64,000 nt of DNA from GCA-2687515 sp002687515 (GCA_030745835.1 JASLNU010000035.1:1-64000), one strand, 5' to 3'. Shown: positions 35,410 through 44,245, counted from the stretch's first letter. The notes: generated by a model from the letters alone, not told the origin. Made by a program: numbers and translations.

Positions 35410-36878
35410 GCATTCGTACCTCTATGATCAGCACAATCCCCTACCTCGACGACCATTTCCACGAAGAATGCGGTGTCTTCGGAGTCTTCGGCCATGAGGA
35501 CGCGGCGGCGCACACCGCGCTTGGTCTGCATGCCCTGCAGCATCGCGGCCAGGAAGCCGCCGGCATCGTAAGTTTCGACGGCCAGCATTTCCACAACCAC
35601 CGCTCGCTCGGCCTGGTCGGCGACAACTTCTCATCCGAAGCGGTTATCACGCGGCTCAAAGGCACTAGCGCCGTCGGCCATAACCGCTATTCGACGGCCG
35701 GCGAAACCGTGTTGCGCAACGTCCAGCCGCTGTTCGCCGATTTCGAATTCGGCGGCCTGGCTATCGGCCATAACGGCAACCTGACCAACGCCTATGCGCT
35801 GCGCAAGCAACTGGTCCAGCGCGGCTGCATCTTTCAATCGACGATGGATACGGAAATTATCGTCCATCTGATTGCGATCTCCGAATTTTCCACCGTCGTC
35901 GACCGGATGATCGACGCGTTGCGCCAGGTCGAGGGCGCCTACTCGCTGGTGGCGCTGACCAACGAAGGGCTGATCGGGGTGCGCGATCCGATGGGCGTCC
36001 GGCCGCTGGTCCTCGGGCGCATCGATGGCGCCCATATCCTAAGTTCCGAAACCTGCGCGCTCGACATCATCGGCGCCGAGTTTGTGCGCAATGTCGATCC
36101 CGGCGAAATCATCGTCATCGACGGCGACGGCGTGCGCAGCATCAAACCCTTTACCAAGCGCGCGCAACGCTTCTGCATATTCGAATATATCTATTTCGCC
36201 CGGCCCGACAGCATGGTCGAGAACCGCAATGTCTATGACGTGCGCATCAAAATCGGCGCCGAATTGGCCCGCGAAAGCCATATCGATGCCGATGTCATCG
36301 TCCCGGTCCCCGATTCCGGCGTACCGGCGGCCATCGGATATGCCGGCGAAGCACGGGTACCGTTCGAATTGGGCATCATCCGCAATCACTATGTCGGGCG
36401 CACCTTCATCGAACCTGCCGATCAAATCCGCCATCTCGGCGTCAAGCTCAAACACAATGCCAACCGCGGACGGCTGCAAGGCAAGAATGTGATCCTGGTC
36501 GACGATTCGATCGTGCGCGGAACGACGTCGGAAAAAATTGTGGAAATGGTGCGCGGCGCCGGCGCCGCCGAGGTGCATATGCGCATCTCCAGCCCGCCCA
36601 CGGCCAACTCCTGCTATTACGGCATCGACACGCCGAAACAGGATGACCTGTTGGCCTCGAACATGGATGTGGAAGCAATGGCCAGGCATATCGGGGTCGA
36701 TTCGCTCGCCTTCATCAGCATGGATGGGCTTTACCGCGCGGTCGGTGAATCGGGGCGCAACGGCGATGAACGGCCCTATTGCGATGCCTGTTTCTCGGGC
36801 GACTATCCGATTTATCTGACCGACCAGAACGGCGGCCCGATTCCGGCGCAACTTTCCCTCCTCACGGAACAGGATTAG
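35406..36878 (+). CDS. purF: Amidophosphoribosyltransferase PurF
   Basis: First committed step of purine synthesis: PRPP plus glutamine to phosphoribosylamine. The 490-residue protein has a short propeptide ending at the catalytic N-terminal-nucleophile cysteine (Cys22, EECGVFG), the glutaminase domain (to about 260, with GHNRYSTAGE and AIGHNGNLTNA), and a PRTase domain with the PRPP loop VILVDDSIVRGTTS. The GTG at 35406 overlaps the cvpA stop; an ATG at 35424 would shorten the propeptide. Neither has a clear ribosome-binding site, so coupling to cvpA is likely. Confidence 0.94.
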   Translation: MSIRTSMISTIPYLDDHFHEECGVFGVFGHEDAAAHTALGLHALQHRGQEAAGIVSFDGQHFHNHRSLGLVGDNFSSEAVITRLKGTSAVGHNRYSTAGETVLRNVQPLFADFEFGGLAIGHNGNLTNAYALRKQLVQRGCIFQSTMDTEIIVHLIAISEFSTVVDRMIDALRQVEGAYSLVALTNEGLIGVRDPMGVRPLVLGRIDGAHILSSETCALDIIGAEFVRNVDPGEIIVIDGDGVRSIKPFTKRAQRFCIFEYIYFARPDSMVENRNVYDVRIKIGAELARESHIDADVIVPVPDSGVPAAIGYAGEARVPFELGIIRNHYVGRTFIEPADQIRHLGVKLKHNANRGRLQGKNVILVDDSIVRGTTSEKIVEMVRGAGAAEVHMRISSPPTANSCYYGIDTPKQDDLLASNMDVEAMARHIGVDSLAFISMDGLYRAVGESGRNGDERPYCDACFSGDYPIYLTDQNGGPIPAQLSLLTEQD

Positions 36879-36891
36879 GCCAGGAATAGCC

Positions 36892-37650
36892 ATGGCCGAT
36901 CAGACCGAGACCGGGACCGGGGAGACTAAAAACGGCCTTTTATCGGGACGCATCGCGCTTGTTACCGGCGCATCCAGGGGTATCGGCGCGGCCATCGCCA
37001 AGCGCATCGCCGCCGAAGGGGCGCATGCGATCCTTATCGCCCGCACCCAGGGCGGCCTCGAAGAAGTGGACGACAAAATCCGCGCCGCCGGCGGCACCGC
37101 CACCCTGACGCCGCTGGACCTTTCCGAGCTCGACAAGATCGATCAGTTGGGCGCCGCCCTCTTCGAGCGTTTCGGCAAGCTCGATATCGTCATCGGCGCC
37201 GCCGGGCTGCTCGGCACCATGGGTCCGATCACCCATCTCGAACCGAAAGTCTGGGACGATGTGATGACCGTGAACCTGACCGCCAACTGGCGCATGATTC
37301 GCAGCTTCGATCCGCTGCTGCGGCAATCTGATGCCGGCCGCGCCCTATATTTTACATCGACCGCGGCGCGCGCGCCGCGCGCCTATTGGAGCGTCTATGC
37401 GGTCTCCAAGGCGGCCCTTGAAATGACCGTCGGCATCTATGCCAAGGAAACCCAAAAAACGGCAATCCGGGTCAACCTGTTTGACCCTGGCAGGACGCGC
37501 ACCGTGATGCGCGCCGAAGCGGTTCCGGGCGAAGACCCGGACACACTCAAATCACCGGAATTCGTGGCCGAACAGGTCATCGAACTGGTATCTCCGTCCT
37601 GTACCAAGCATGGGGAAATCATCAAGGCGCTGGAACCGGACGAAGCCTAA
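36892..37650 (+). CDS. Short-chain dehydrogenase/reductase next to purF
   Basis: The 252-residue SDR has VTGASRGIGAAIAKR (about 24-38), GAAGLLG in place of the usual NNAG motif, FTSTAARAPRAYWSVYAVSKAALE (catalytic Ser, Tyr, Lys), and a proline-free C terminus. The NNAG-to-GAAG change is common in one subgroup of alphaproteobacterial SDRs found right after purF; the substrate is unknown. It is 13 bases from purF and likely co-transcribed. A small GC hairpin-forming sequence follows its stop, then the palindromic element 2. Confidence 0.85.
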   Translation: MADQTETGTGETKNGLLSGRIALVTGASRGIGAAIAKRIAAEGAHAILIARTQGGLEEVDDKIRAAGGTATLTPLDLSELDKIDQLGAALFERFGKLDIVIGAAGLLGTMGPITHLEPKVWDDVMTVNLTANWRMIRSFDPLLRQSDAGRALYFTSTAARAPRAYWSVYAVSKAALEMTVGIYAKETQKTAIRVNLFDPGRTRTVMRAEAVPGEDPDTLKSPEFVAEQVIELVSPSCTKHGEIIKALEPDEA

Positions 37651-37692
37651 ACGGGGCTTGAACGCGTATCTGTTCCGGCATCATCCAGGCCA

Positions 37693-38023
37693 CTAGTGGC
37701 CTGTATCATCTAATTTGTACCCCTACGATCGCTTTTCCCGTTTCCCCGGTAGGAGGAAGGGCGCCGGCGATGCCGGCCCATCGGCAAGCCCTTTCGACGC
37801 CCCGGGGGGCCACCGGGGGGTGTCCCTCCGATTCTAAAATGCGGGGGGCGCCCCCGCGACCCCCGAGGGGACGGGAAAAGCGACCCAGAGGACGGCGTTG
37901 CAAGGCTCCCGGACATCGTCGCGCACCACTTGTGGTGGATTGGCACCACGGCGCGGCGCGCTCCTCGCCGGAAACCTTGCAACGCCGTCGTAGGAGTGCA
38001 AATTAGATGACGCAGGTCACTAG
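37693..38023 (+). mobile_element. Palindromic MITE-like element 2, related in core to element 1
   Basis: This 331-bp non-coding element fills most of the 390-base gap between the SDR and methyltransferase genes. Terminal inverted repeats 37693-37727 and 37989-38023 match at 30 of 35 positions but differ from those of element 1. Read on plus, the core forms S1 (37732-37749 with 37863-37880), S2 (37755-37762 with 37788-37795), S3 (37893-37912 with 37968-37987, 18 of 20) and an apical hairpin (37933-37937 with 37944-37948). It has 61 extra G+C-rich bases (within 37796-37862) relative to element 1. Unpaired strings such as CCCATCGGCAAGCC, GCGCACC and CGCTCCT are shared. The next gene's ribosome-binding site lies just outside. 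Confidence 0.75.
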
Positions 38024-38040
38024 GCCCAGGAGACAACGCG

Positions 38041-38715
38041 ATGAAGGAATGCTCGAAATCGATCATGCGCCGGCTGCGCGATCCCAATTTCGCCAACCGG
38101 TATTTCGCCGGCAGCGGCCTCGATATCGGGGGTGCGCCCGACCCCCTCGGCCTCTATGTGGAACTGTTCCCGCGGATGCGCGGGGTGCGCACCTTCGACA
38201 GAGAAGATGGCGACGCCCAGGCTTTGGATGGGATCGAGGATGGAGCCATGGATTTCGTCCATTCCAGCCACTGTTTGGAGCATATGGCCGATCCCACCGA
38301 GGCGCTTCAAAACTGGTTCCGCGCCACCCGCGAAGGCGGCCATCTGATCGTCACCGTGCCGGACGAGGACCTTTATGAACAGGGCCAGTTCCCAAGCACC
38401 TGGAACGGCGACCACAAGCATACCTTCACCATCTTCAAGACGCATTCGTGGTCGGATAAATCGATCAATCTGGTGGATTTGATCCAGGGTCTCGGCGCAG
38501 CCGCCGAGGTTGCCCGGCTGAACCTGTTGGACGAAGGTTTCCGGCACACGCTGCCGCGCTTCGATCAAACCATGACCCCGATCGGCGAGTGCGGCATCGA
38601 ATTCGTGATCCGCAGGCGAACGAATGAGGAACTTGAAGCCGGCGGACGCAAACCGCCGGCGGGGGTAGTCAGCCCGATGGAATTCGCCCTCTTGACCGGA
38701 TTCCAGCCTGATTAG
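38041..38715 (+). CDS. Class I SAM-dependent methyltransferase (Methyltransf_11 type)
   Basis: The 224-residue protein has a truncated-looking SAM fold: YFAGSGLDIGGAPDPLGL (motif I region, about 22-39), DRIEDGAMDFVHSSHCLEHMADP-like motif with HSSHCLEHM (about 77-85), and EGGHLIVTVPDEDLYEQG. The HCLEH motif is typical of small Methyltransf_11 enzymes acting on sugars, lipids or small molecules. AGGAGA lies at a good distance before the ATG, just beyond the edge of element 2. Substrate unknown. It converges on the Sel1 gene with only two bases between the stops. Confidence 0.78.
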   Translation: MKECSKSIMRRLRDPNFANRYFAGSGLDIGGAPDPLGLYVELFPRMRGVRTFDREDGDAQALDGIEDGAMDFVHSSHCLEHMADPTEALQNWFRATREGGHLIVTVPDEDLYEQGQFPSTWNGDHKHTFTIFKTHSWSDKSINLVDLIQGLGAAAEVARLNLLDEGFRHTLPRFDQTMTPIGECGIEFVIRRRTNEELEAGGRKPPAGVVSPMEFALLTGFQPD

Positions 38716-38717
38716 AT

Positions 38718-39485
38718 CTACCGGTCGGCGATACGCCTGCGTAATACCCTTAGCCGCTGGCTGCCCTTCTTAAGCTGCAACCGGCTGATACGCGTTTTCA
38801 GTTTTTCCAATTCTTTTCCGGGATCGATGTCGGCGCGATAGGCCATCGCTTTGGCCGCTTGCCGCGCCGCGAGAGAGAACCAAACGTAAGCACTGACCAG
38901 ATCACGATCGATCCCCCAGCCTTTCTCGTACATGGCGCCGAGCACGCTTTGCGCCCCGGCGTGACCCTGCATGGCCGCCTTTTTGAACCAGTCGACGGCC
39001 GCGCCGAAATCATTTTCGACGCCGCGGCCGTTGAAATACAACGCGCCCAGCGCATATTGCGCTTCGTCGTAGCCCGACCTGACGGCGGCGTTGCGGTACC
39101 ACCCGGCGGCGCGCGCGAAATTCTGCGCAACCCCCGATCCCGCCGCATAGAGGCGCCCGATGGCCAGCTGGGCCGGCGCATGACCTTGCCTGGCGGCGCG
39201 TTCCAGCCACTTGGCCGCCGCCCTCGGGTTTGCCGCGCCGGTCAACCCGTCGCGATAGATGACGCCGATCGCGAATTGAGCTTCTGGATCGCCGCGCTCG
39301 GCCCTTGGCAAATTCTGTTGCAGCCGCTCGGTGGCGGCCACCACCCGGGGATCGACCTTTTCGATGAACAAGCCGCCGAACAGGAACCAGCCCAAAAACG
39401 CAAATATCAAAAGGATGAATGGCGCGGATACGATGACCCACTTGGTGGGAATAAAGCGCCAAATGGCAATCAGCCAGAATTTCAT
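38718..39485 (-). CDS. Membrane-anchored Sel1-repeat protein
   Basis: The 255-residue protein has one N-terminal membrane helix (about 18-40, IVSAPFILLIFAFLGWFLFGG) and then at least four Sel1-type repeats (about 65-215), each with A..WLERAARQGHA or A..WFKKAAMQGHAGAQ signatures and GxGV loops. A basic C-terminal tail follows (KLKTRISRLQLKKGSQRLRVLRRR). Sel1 repeats are protein-interaction solenoids; in bacteria such proteins often serve envelope or signalling functions. No partner is evident from the neighbourhood. Confidence 0.82.
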   Translation of the reverse strand: MKFWLIAIWRFIPTKWVIVSAPFILLIFAFLGWFLFGGLFIEKVDPRVVAATERLQQNLPRAERGDPEAQFAIGVIYRDGLTGAANPRAAAKWLERAARQGHAPAQLAIGRLYAAGSGVAQNFARAAGWYRNAAVRSGYDEAQYALGALYFNGRGVENDFGAAVDWFKKAAMQGHAGAQSVLGAMYEKGWGIDRDLVSAYVWFSLAARQAAKAMAYRADIDPGKELEKLKTRISRLQLKKGSQRLRVLRRRIADR

Positions 39486-39530
39486 ATTCGGATCGTACCG
39501 GGTTCTAGTCCGCCCTGAGGCTCCGGTGGT

Positions 39531-39887
39531 CTAACGCGGCGGCGGCGCGGCAGAGGGTATATGGCCGACCGTCGGCTGCCGCTCGCCGTGCGGCGCCGGC
39601 ACGGCAAAGCAATTCACCCGGCCGAGCGACCGGTAACAATAAACCTCGTCAACGGTGCCAACCTCGTCTTCCTCGCAATAGGTCATGCCAAGGTTCTTGC
39701 GGATCGTCGAACAGTTTTTGCCGGTACTGAAGGAAATGAAATGATCGGTGATCGTTTTGTCGGTGCCAAGCACCGAAAGGCCCTCGACGCCGGCCAGCGG
39801 CGGCACCACCGCCGGTGCTCCGGCAACCGCCGTGCAACCGGCCAAGGCCAATAGGACAACAATGATGTGAAACGCCCGCAAACCCAA
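39531..39887 (-). CDS. Small putative lipoprotein of unknown function
   Basis: The 118-residue protein begins with a lipoprotein signal peptide whose lipobox is LAGC (Cys18), so it is probably lipidated and exported. The mature part contains four further cysteines (NCSTIRKNLGMTYCEE, EVYCYRSLGRVNCFA) that could form two disulfides in the periplasm, and ends in a proline-rich tail. I do not recognise a named family, although small lipoproteins of this kind with a YRSLG-like segment recur in Rhodospirillales as far as I recall. It faces away from the yfgM-like gene. Confidence 0.65.
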   Translation of the reverse strand: MGLRAFHIIVVLLALAGCTAVAGAPAVVPPLAGVEGLSVLGTDKTITDHFISFSTGKNCSTIRKNLGMTYCEEDEVGTVDEVYCYRSLGRVNCFAVPAPHGERQPTVGHIPSAAPPPR

Positions 39888-40120
39888 TACTCCGGTTTAT
39901 CCATCCGCGTCTCGGGAACAATCCCGCGCGGATATTCTAGCAGATCAATATAGGCGCATCTTGTTTAAGAAGGAATTAATGAATTTATTCTTTTAATTCA
40001 ATGGGTTATAGATTAGCAGCTGTTGGATTTGCCTTGCCCCATGCGGCGGGCTATTTTAGCGCGCCGTTTCGGGCCGGTGCGCGCGGAAATGTGCGCCAAG
40101 CAAATTTATAAGGAAGCCCC

Positions 40121-40786
40121 ATGGCTGAACGCGATCTGGAACAGGACAGTCTATTCAAGGAAATAGACGAAGATCTGCGCCAGGAACATTACGCCAAGCT
40201 TTGGAAGAAGTACGGCAATTTCGTTATCGGCGCCGCCATTCTGTTCGTCCTGGCGGTCGGCGGCCATCAGGCGTGGAAGGCTTACGATTTAAGCCAACGT
40301 ACTAAAAGCAGTAATCTTCTTGTCGGCGCCCTCAAGGCCGCCCGCACCGGCAAGACCGAGGAAGCCGGCGCCATCCTCGCCAAACTGGCCGACGAAGGCA
40401 CCGCCGGCTATGCCCTTTTGGCCCGCTTTAACCAAGCCGCGCTGCTGGCGAAATCCTCCGGACCAGCCGCCGCCGCGGAGGCCTATGGAAAAATTTCGGA
40501 TGACGGCGAAGTCGACCCCCTGTTTCGCGACCTGGCGACGGTTCTATCGGTGCTGCACGATATCGACCGGGGCGATGCCGGGCAGTTGAGCGGCCGGCTG
40601 ATCCCGCTGCTGCGGACCTCGAACCCGTGGCGGCATAGCGCCAAGGAACTGACCGCTTTACTGGCGCGTAAATCGGGCGATATGAAGCGCGCCCGAGCGC
40701 TGTTCCGCGAATTGACCGACGATGGCAGCGCGCCCCCCGGGATCAGGGCGCGGGCGGCCGAAATGTCGGCGATATTGGGCGGCTGA
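40121..40786 (+). CDS. YfgM-like tetratricopeptide membrane protein
   Basis: The 221-residue protein has a short cytoplasmic N terminus (FKEIDEDLRQEHYAKLWKKYG), one membrane helix (about 33-50, FVIGAAILFVLAVGGHQAW), and an alpha-helical, TPR-like periplasmic domain. This matches the DUF2133/YfgM group, whose E. coli member binds the SecYEG translocon and periplasmic chaperones. The adjacency to bamB (2 bases) and der, the yfgM-bamB-der order of many Proteobacteria, supports the call. AAGGAAG precedes the ATG. The 233-base gap upstream is A+T-rich and includes a 7-bp GAATTAA/TTAATTC hairpin (39973-39999). Confidence 0.8.
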   Translation: MAERDLEQDSLFKEIDEDLRQEHYAKLWKKYGNFVIGAAILFVLAVGGHQAWKAYDLSQRTKSSNLLVGALKAARTGKTEEAGAILAKLADEGTAGYALLARFNQAALLAKSSGPAAAAEAYGKISDDGEVDPLFRDLATVLSVLHDIDRGDAGQLSGRLIPLLRTSNPWRHSAKELTALLARKSGDMKRARALFRELTDDGSAPPGIRARAAEMSAILGG

Positions 40787-40788
40787 AG

Positions 40789-42126
40789 ATGCGCACCAGC
40801 TCTGCAAAACCGATCGGGACGGTTATATCCTTGTTGTTTTCGGCTATCGCCCTGGCCGGTTGCGGCACCTTTTTCGGGACGCCGGAAAGTCCGCCGCTGC
40901 CCGGCAAACGCATATCGATCCTGATTCACCAGCAAACGCTGTCCGCCGATGCCAACGCCAAGGGGCAGGAAATCCTGTTGCCGGCGCCGGCCCCCAATTC
41001 ATCATGGCCGCAAGCCGGCGGCTTCGCCAACCACGCCATGCATCACATGCAGGTGGGCACCGATTTGAAGCGCATCTGGTCGGAATCGGTGGGCGAAGGC
41101 AACACCGATTCCGAAAAAATAACCTCGCCGCCGATCATCGGAGGCGGAAGCGTATTCGTAATCGATTCGGAATCCGTTCTCGGCGCTTTCGATGCAAAAA
41201 CGGGCGATGAGTTATGGCGGGTGGAACTGCCGCCGGAAGCAGAGGATGACGGATTCTTCGGCGGCGGCCTGGCTTTTGAAGCGGGCCGCGTCTACGCCAC
41301 CACCGGGTTTGGCGAGGTGATCGCGCTTGAGGCGAAAACCGGCAAGATCATTTGGCGCCGCGGCCTGGCGGCGCCGATGCGCATTGCGCCGACGGTCCGT
41401 GATAACCGGGTCTATGCGGTGACCGTAACCAACAAGCTGTTTGCGCTGGATGGCGATACCGGCGAGACCATTTGGACCCATGCCGGGATCGAAGAGGCGA
41501 CCAATCTTCTCGGCGGCGGCAGCCCGGCGGTCGATGCCGGTGTCATCGTGGTCGCCTATTCGTCGGGCGAGATTTTTGCGCTGCGCATCGAAAACGGCCA
41601 GGAACTGTGGAGCGATTCCTTAAGCGACGCCCGCCGCATCCAGGGCGCCATCTCGATATCGGCGATCCGCGGCAGGCCGGTGATCGACCGTGGCCTGGTC
41701 TTCGCCGTCTCGAACTCAGGGCTCCTGGTCGCTATTAACCTGCGCACCGGGCGGCGGCTATGGGACCGCAATGTGGGCAGCATCGAAAGCCCTTGGATCG
41801 CCGGCGATTACCTGTTCGTGCTATCCAACGAATCCGAACTGATTGCCGTCAACCGGCGCAACGGCCAGATTAATTGGGTGACCGGATTGCCGCAATGGGA
41901 AGACCCCGAGGACAAGGATGGCCGCATCGATTGGACCGGCCCGATCCTGGTCAGCGACCGGCTGATCCTGGCCAATACCCTTGGCGAGGCCTATTCCGTT
42001 TCGCCCTATACCGGGCGCGTCCTCGGCAAGGTGGATTTATCCGACAGCGTGTCGATCACGCCGATCGTCGCCCAAAACACGCTTTACATGCTGACCGACG
42101 ACGCCGAGCTCGTCGCCTACCGTTAA
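40789..42126 (+). CDS. bamB: Outer-membrane assembly lipoprotein BamB
   Basis: This is the beta-propeller lipoprotein of the BAM complex. The 445-residue protein has a signal peptide with lipobox LAGC (Cys25) and then PQQ-like propeller repeats. Recurrent signatures are DAKTGDELWRVEL, EAKTGKIIWRRGL, DGDTGETIWTHAG, RIENGQELWSDSL, NLRTGRRLWDRNVG and NRRNGQINWVTGL, enough for an eight-bladed propeller. It follows the YfgM-like gene directly and precedes der by 13 bases. It functions with LptD/SurA-dependent outer-membrane biogenesis encoded elsewhere in this window. Confidence 0.92.
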   Translation: MRTSSAKPIGTVISLLFSAIALAGCGTFFGTPESPPLPGKRISILIHQQTLSADANAKGQEILLPAPAPNSSWPQAGGFANHAMHHMQVGTDLKRIWSESVGEGNTDSEKITSPPIIGGGSVFVIDSESVLGAFDAKTGDELWRVELPPEAEDDGFFGGGLAFEAGRVYATTGFGEVIALEAKTGKIIWRRGLAAPMRIAPTVRDNRVYAVTVTNKLFALDGDTGETIWTHAGIEEATNLLGGGSPAVDAGVIVVAYSSGEIFALRIENGQELWSDSLSDARRIQGAISISAIRGRPVIDRGLVFAVSNSGLLVAINLRTGRRLWDRNVGSIESPWIAGDYLFVLSNESELIAVNRRNGQINWVTGLPQWEDPEDKDGRIDWTGPILVSDRLILANTLGEAYSVSPYTGRVLGKVDLSDSVSITPIVAQNTLYMLTDDAELVAYR

Positions 42127-42139
42127 CCGGGCGCAAGCC

Positions 42140-43498
42140 GTGGGCGCGCCTTTCACCATCGCCATCGTCGGCCGCCCGAATGTCGGCAAATCGACCCTTT
42201 TTAACCGGCTGGCCGGCAAAAAGCTGGCCATCGTCGACGATACGCCGGGCATCACCCGCGACCGGCGCCAGGGTCCGGGCCGGCTCGGCGATCTCGACCT
42301 CGAACTTATCGACACCGCCGGTTTCGAAGAGGCAAGCGGCGAAAGTCTGGAAGCGCGCATGCGCGAACAAACCAATCGCGCGGTCAGGGACGCCGACCTG
42401 GTGCTGTTCCTGATCGATGCGCGCGCCGGCGTTACCCCGCTCGACCAGCATTTCGCCAATTGGCTGCGCGCCAAGGACACGCCGGTGCTGCTTCTCGCCA
42501 ATAAGTGCGAGGGCCGGGCCGGCGAGCCGGGGCGGCTGGAAGCCTATCGCCTCGGCCTCGGCGAACCGATCGCCTTTTCCGCCGAGCACGGCGACGGGCT
42601 GAGCGAGCTTTATAGCGCGATCCAGCCTTTCGCCGACGCGGCGGCCGAGGCACTGGCAGATATTGATGCCGCCGACGAAGACGGATCGGCGCCGATGCAG
42701 TTGGCCATCGTCGGCCGCCCCAATGTCGGCAAATCCACCCTCCTCAACCGATTGGTCGGCGAAGAGCGCATGCTCACCGGCCCCGAAGCCGGCATCACCC
42801 GCGACGCCATCGCCGTCGAATGGTCCTTCGAGGGCCGGCCGATCCGCTTGATCGACACCGCCGGGCTGCGCCGCCGGGCGCGCGTTTCCGACAAGGTCGA
42901 GCATCTTTCGGCGGAGGATTCGGCGCGCGCCATTCAGTACGCGCAGCTGGTCGTCCTGGTGCTCGACGGCGAGGTGATGCTCGAACGCCAGGACCTGACC
43001 ATCGCCCGCCGGATTATCGATGAAGGCCGCGTCCTGGTCATCGCCGTCAATAAATGGGACGCGGTCAAGGACAAGAAGGCCAAGCGCCGCGATCTCGAAG
43101 ACCGGCTTGAGAAATCGCTGCCGCAAATCCGCGGCGTTCCGGTGGTCACATTGTCGGCGCTGACCGGCAGGGGCCTGGACAAGCTGTTGCCGACCGCGTT
43201 CCGCTATTTCGACGTCTGGAACCGGCGCGTGCCAACCGCCCAGCTCAACCGCTGGCTCGAAGAGATGGAGCAGCGCCATCCGCCGCCCCTGGTGCAGGGC
43301 CGGCGCATCCGGCTCCGCTACATGACCCAGGCGAAAACCCGCCCGCCCACCTTCGTCTTGTTTTCCAGCCGCGGCACAGCGCTGCCGGAAGACTACCGCC
43401 GCTATCTGGTGAACGGTATCAGGGACAGCTTCGATCTGGCCGGCATTCCCTTGCGCCTCAATGTGCGTTCCGGCAAGAACCCTTATGCCGAGGAATGA
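42140..43498 (+). CDS. der: GTPase Der (EngA)
   Basis: A double-GTPase for 50S subunit maturation. The 452-residue protein contains two G domains, each with GRPNVGKSTL(F/L)NRL (about 9-23 and about 190-204), DTAGF/DTAGL switch II motifs, and NKCE/NKWD G4 motifs, then a C-terminal KH-like domain (about 355-452) with RVPTAQLNRWLEE and KTRPPTFVLFSSR. The start is a GTG. No ATG fits without removing the first G-domain strand. It ends the yfgM-bamB-der operon. Confidence 0.94.
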   Translation: MGAPFTIAIVGRPNVGKSTLFNRLAGKKLAIVDDTPGITRDRRQGPGRLGDLDLELIDTAGFEEASGESLEARMREQTNRAVRDADLVLFLIDARAGVTPLDQHFANWLRAKDTPVLLLANKCEGRAGEPGRLEAYRLGLGEPIAFSAEHGDGLSELYSAIQPFADAAAEALADIDAADEDGSAPMQLAIVGRPNVGKSTLLNRLVGEERMLTGPEAGITRDAIAVEWSFEGRPIRLIDTAGLRRRARVSDKVEHLSAEDSARAIQYAQLVVLVLDGEVMLERQDLTIARRIIDEGRVLVIAVNKWDAVKDKKAKRRDLEDRLEKSLPQIRGVPVVTLSALTGRGLDKLLPTAFRYFDVWNRRVPTAQLNRWLEEMEQRHPPPLVQGRRIRLRYMTQAKTRPPTFVLFSSRGTALPEDYRRYLVNGIRDSFDLAGIPLRLNVRSGKNPYAEE

Positions 43499-43798
43499 GC
43501 TGATCTCCCGTCAAATCAAATCTGAGATGGCGATCCTTCGATGCTCTTGAAAATAAAAGAAATAATTCGCCTCCGGTTACCTGCGACTTCCCTGGGGTAG
43601 CAACCGGGGTAGCGAAATGGCCATTTTCGGTTGCAGCCAGTCGCTCATCCAGTCCGCCCAAGATGCGGTTTTTTGTTCCCCGGTAAAGCCAGTTTGGCTA
43701 TCATCAGGTCCGAATTTGGAAGTCATCCGGGGAATGTCGATTAACATGCCTGCAGTATCGCCGCTGACTCGGATGAGAGCCGCAAGGGAGGCCCGGTC
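43499..43798. other. 300-base gene-free region with an inverted repeat
   Basis: No coding sequence is supported; short frames on both strands lack family features. The main structure is an imperfect inverted repeat at 43600-43634: outer arms GCAACCG/CGGTTGC (43600-43606 and 43628-43634) enclosing a 12-base palindrome AAATGGCCATTT (43615-43626). It could be an operator or hairpin upstream of the hemerythrin gene. A direct repeat GGGGTAGC overlaps its left side. No confident promoter is seen. Confidence 0.35.
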
Positions 43799-44245
43799 AT
43801 GGATCAGATCACATGGCACGACACCTATGCGTTGGGGTTTGAGCCGCTTGATGACGACCACCGCGGATTATTCGATATCCTGAACAAGATCATCGTCGCG
43901 CTGCAAAGCGACGACTGGGAGACCTGCCGGCAATTGGCCAAGAATTTCGTCCTGGCGCTCCGCCGTCACTACCCCCGGGAAGAACAGTTCCTGAATAAAA
44001 TCGGCTACTCTAAGGTGGAGCAGCATGCCGTACACCACCGGCAAATGCTGGCGCGGGCCGAGAAATTCGTTGCCCAATTCGATAAAGCACCGGACCGCGA
44101 TCTTTTGGAGCGGTCGCTGCAGGACATCATTTCTTCGCTGCTGGACGATGTCCGGGGCGGAGATTTAAACTTCCGCACGGACCTGCTGGAGAAGGGACTC
44201 GACAAGGCGCTCGCCGAGCGGAGCCTGCAATCCATCTGGCTGTAA
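43799..44245 (+). CDS. Bacteriohemerythrin-like protein lacking one iron ligand
   Basis: The 148-residue protein has the hemerythrin fold. Six of the seven usual di-iron ligands can be placed: His21 (DDDHRGLF), His57 and Glu61 (HYPREE), His76 and His80 (HAVHH), and Asp122. The ligand that is normally His in a (W/L)xxHI motif, five residues before the Asp, is here Asp117 (LLDDVRGGD). The protein may bind iron differently, bind one iron, or have lost O2 binding. It stands alone between der and a palindromic repeat. An oxygen-sensing or oxygen-storage role is known for relatives; here it is uncertain. Confidence 0.82.
   Translation: MDQITWHDTYALGFEPLDDDHRGLFDILNKIIVALQSDDWETCRQLAKNFVLALRRHYPREEQFLNKIGYSKVEQHAVHHRQMLARAEKFVAQFDKAPDRDLLERSLQDIISSLLDDVRGGDLNFRTDLLEKGLDKALAERSLQSIWL

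Noticed and set aside
39979..39996. Five-codon leader peptide (MNLFF) with AGAAGGA ahead of it, upstream of the YfgM-like gene
   Set aside because: It lies about 125 bases upstream, lacks any regulatory codon run, and falls in an A+T-rich hairpin where such motifs arise by chance.
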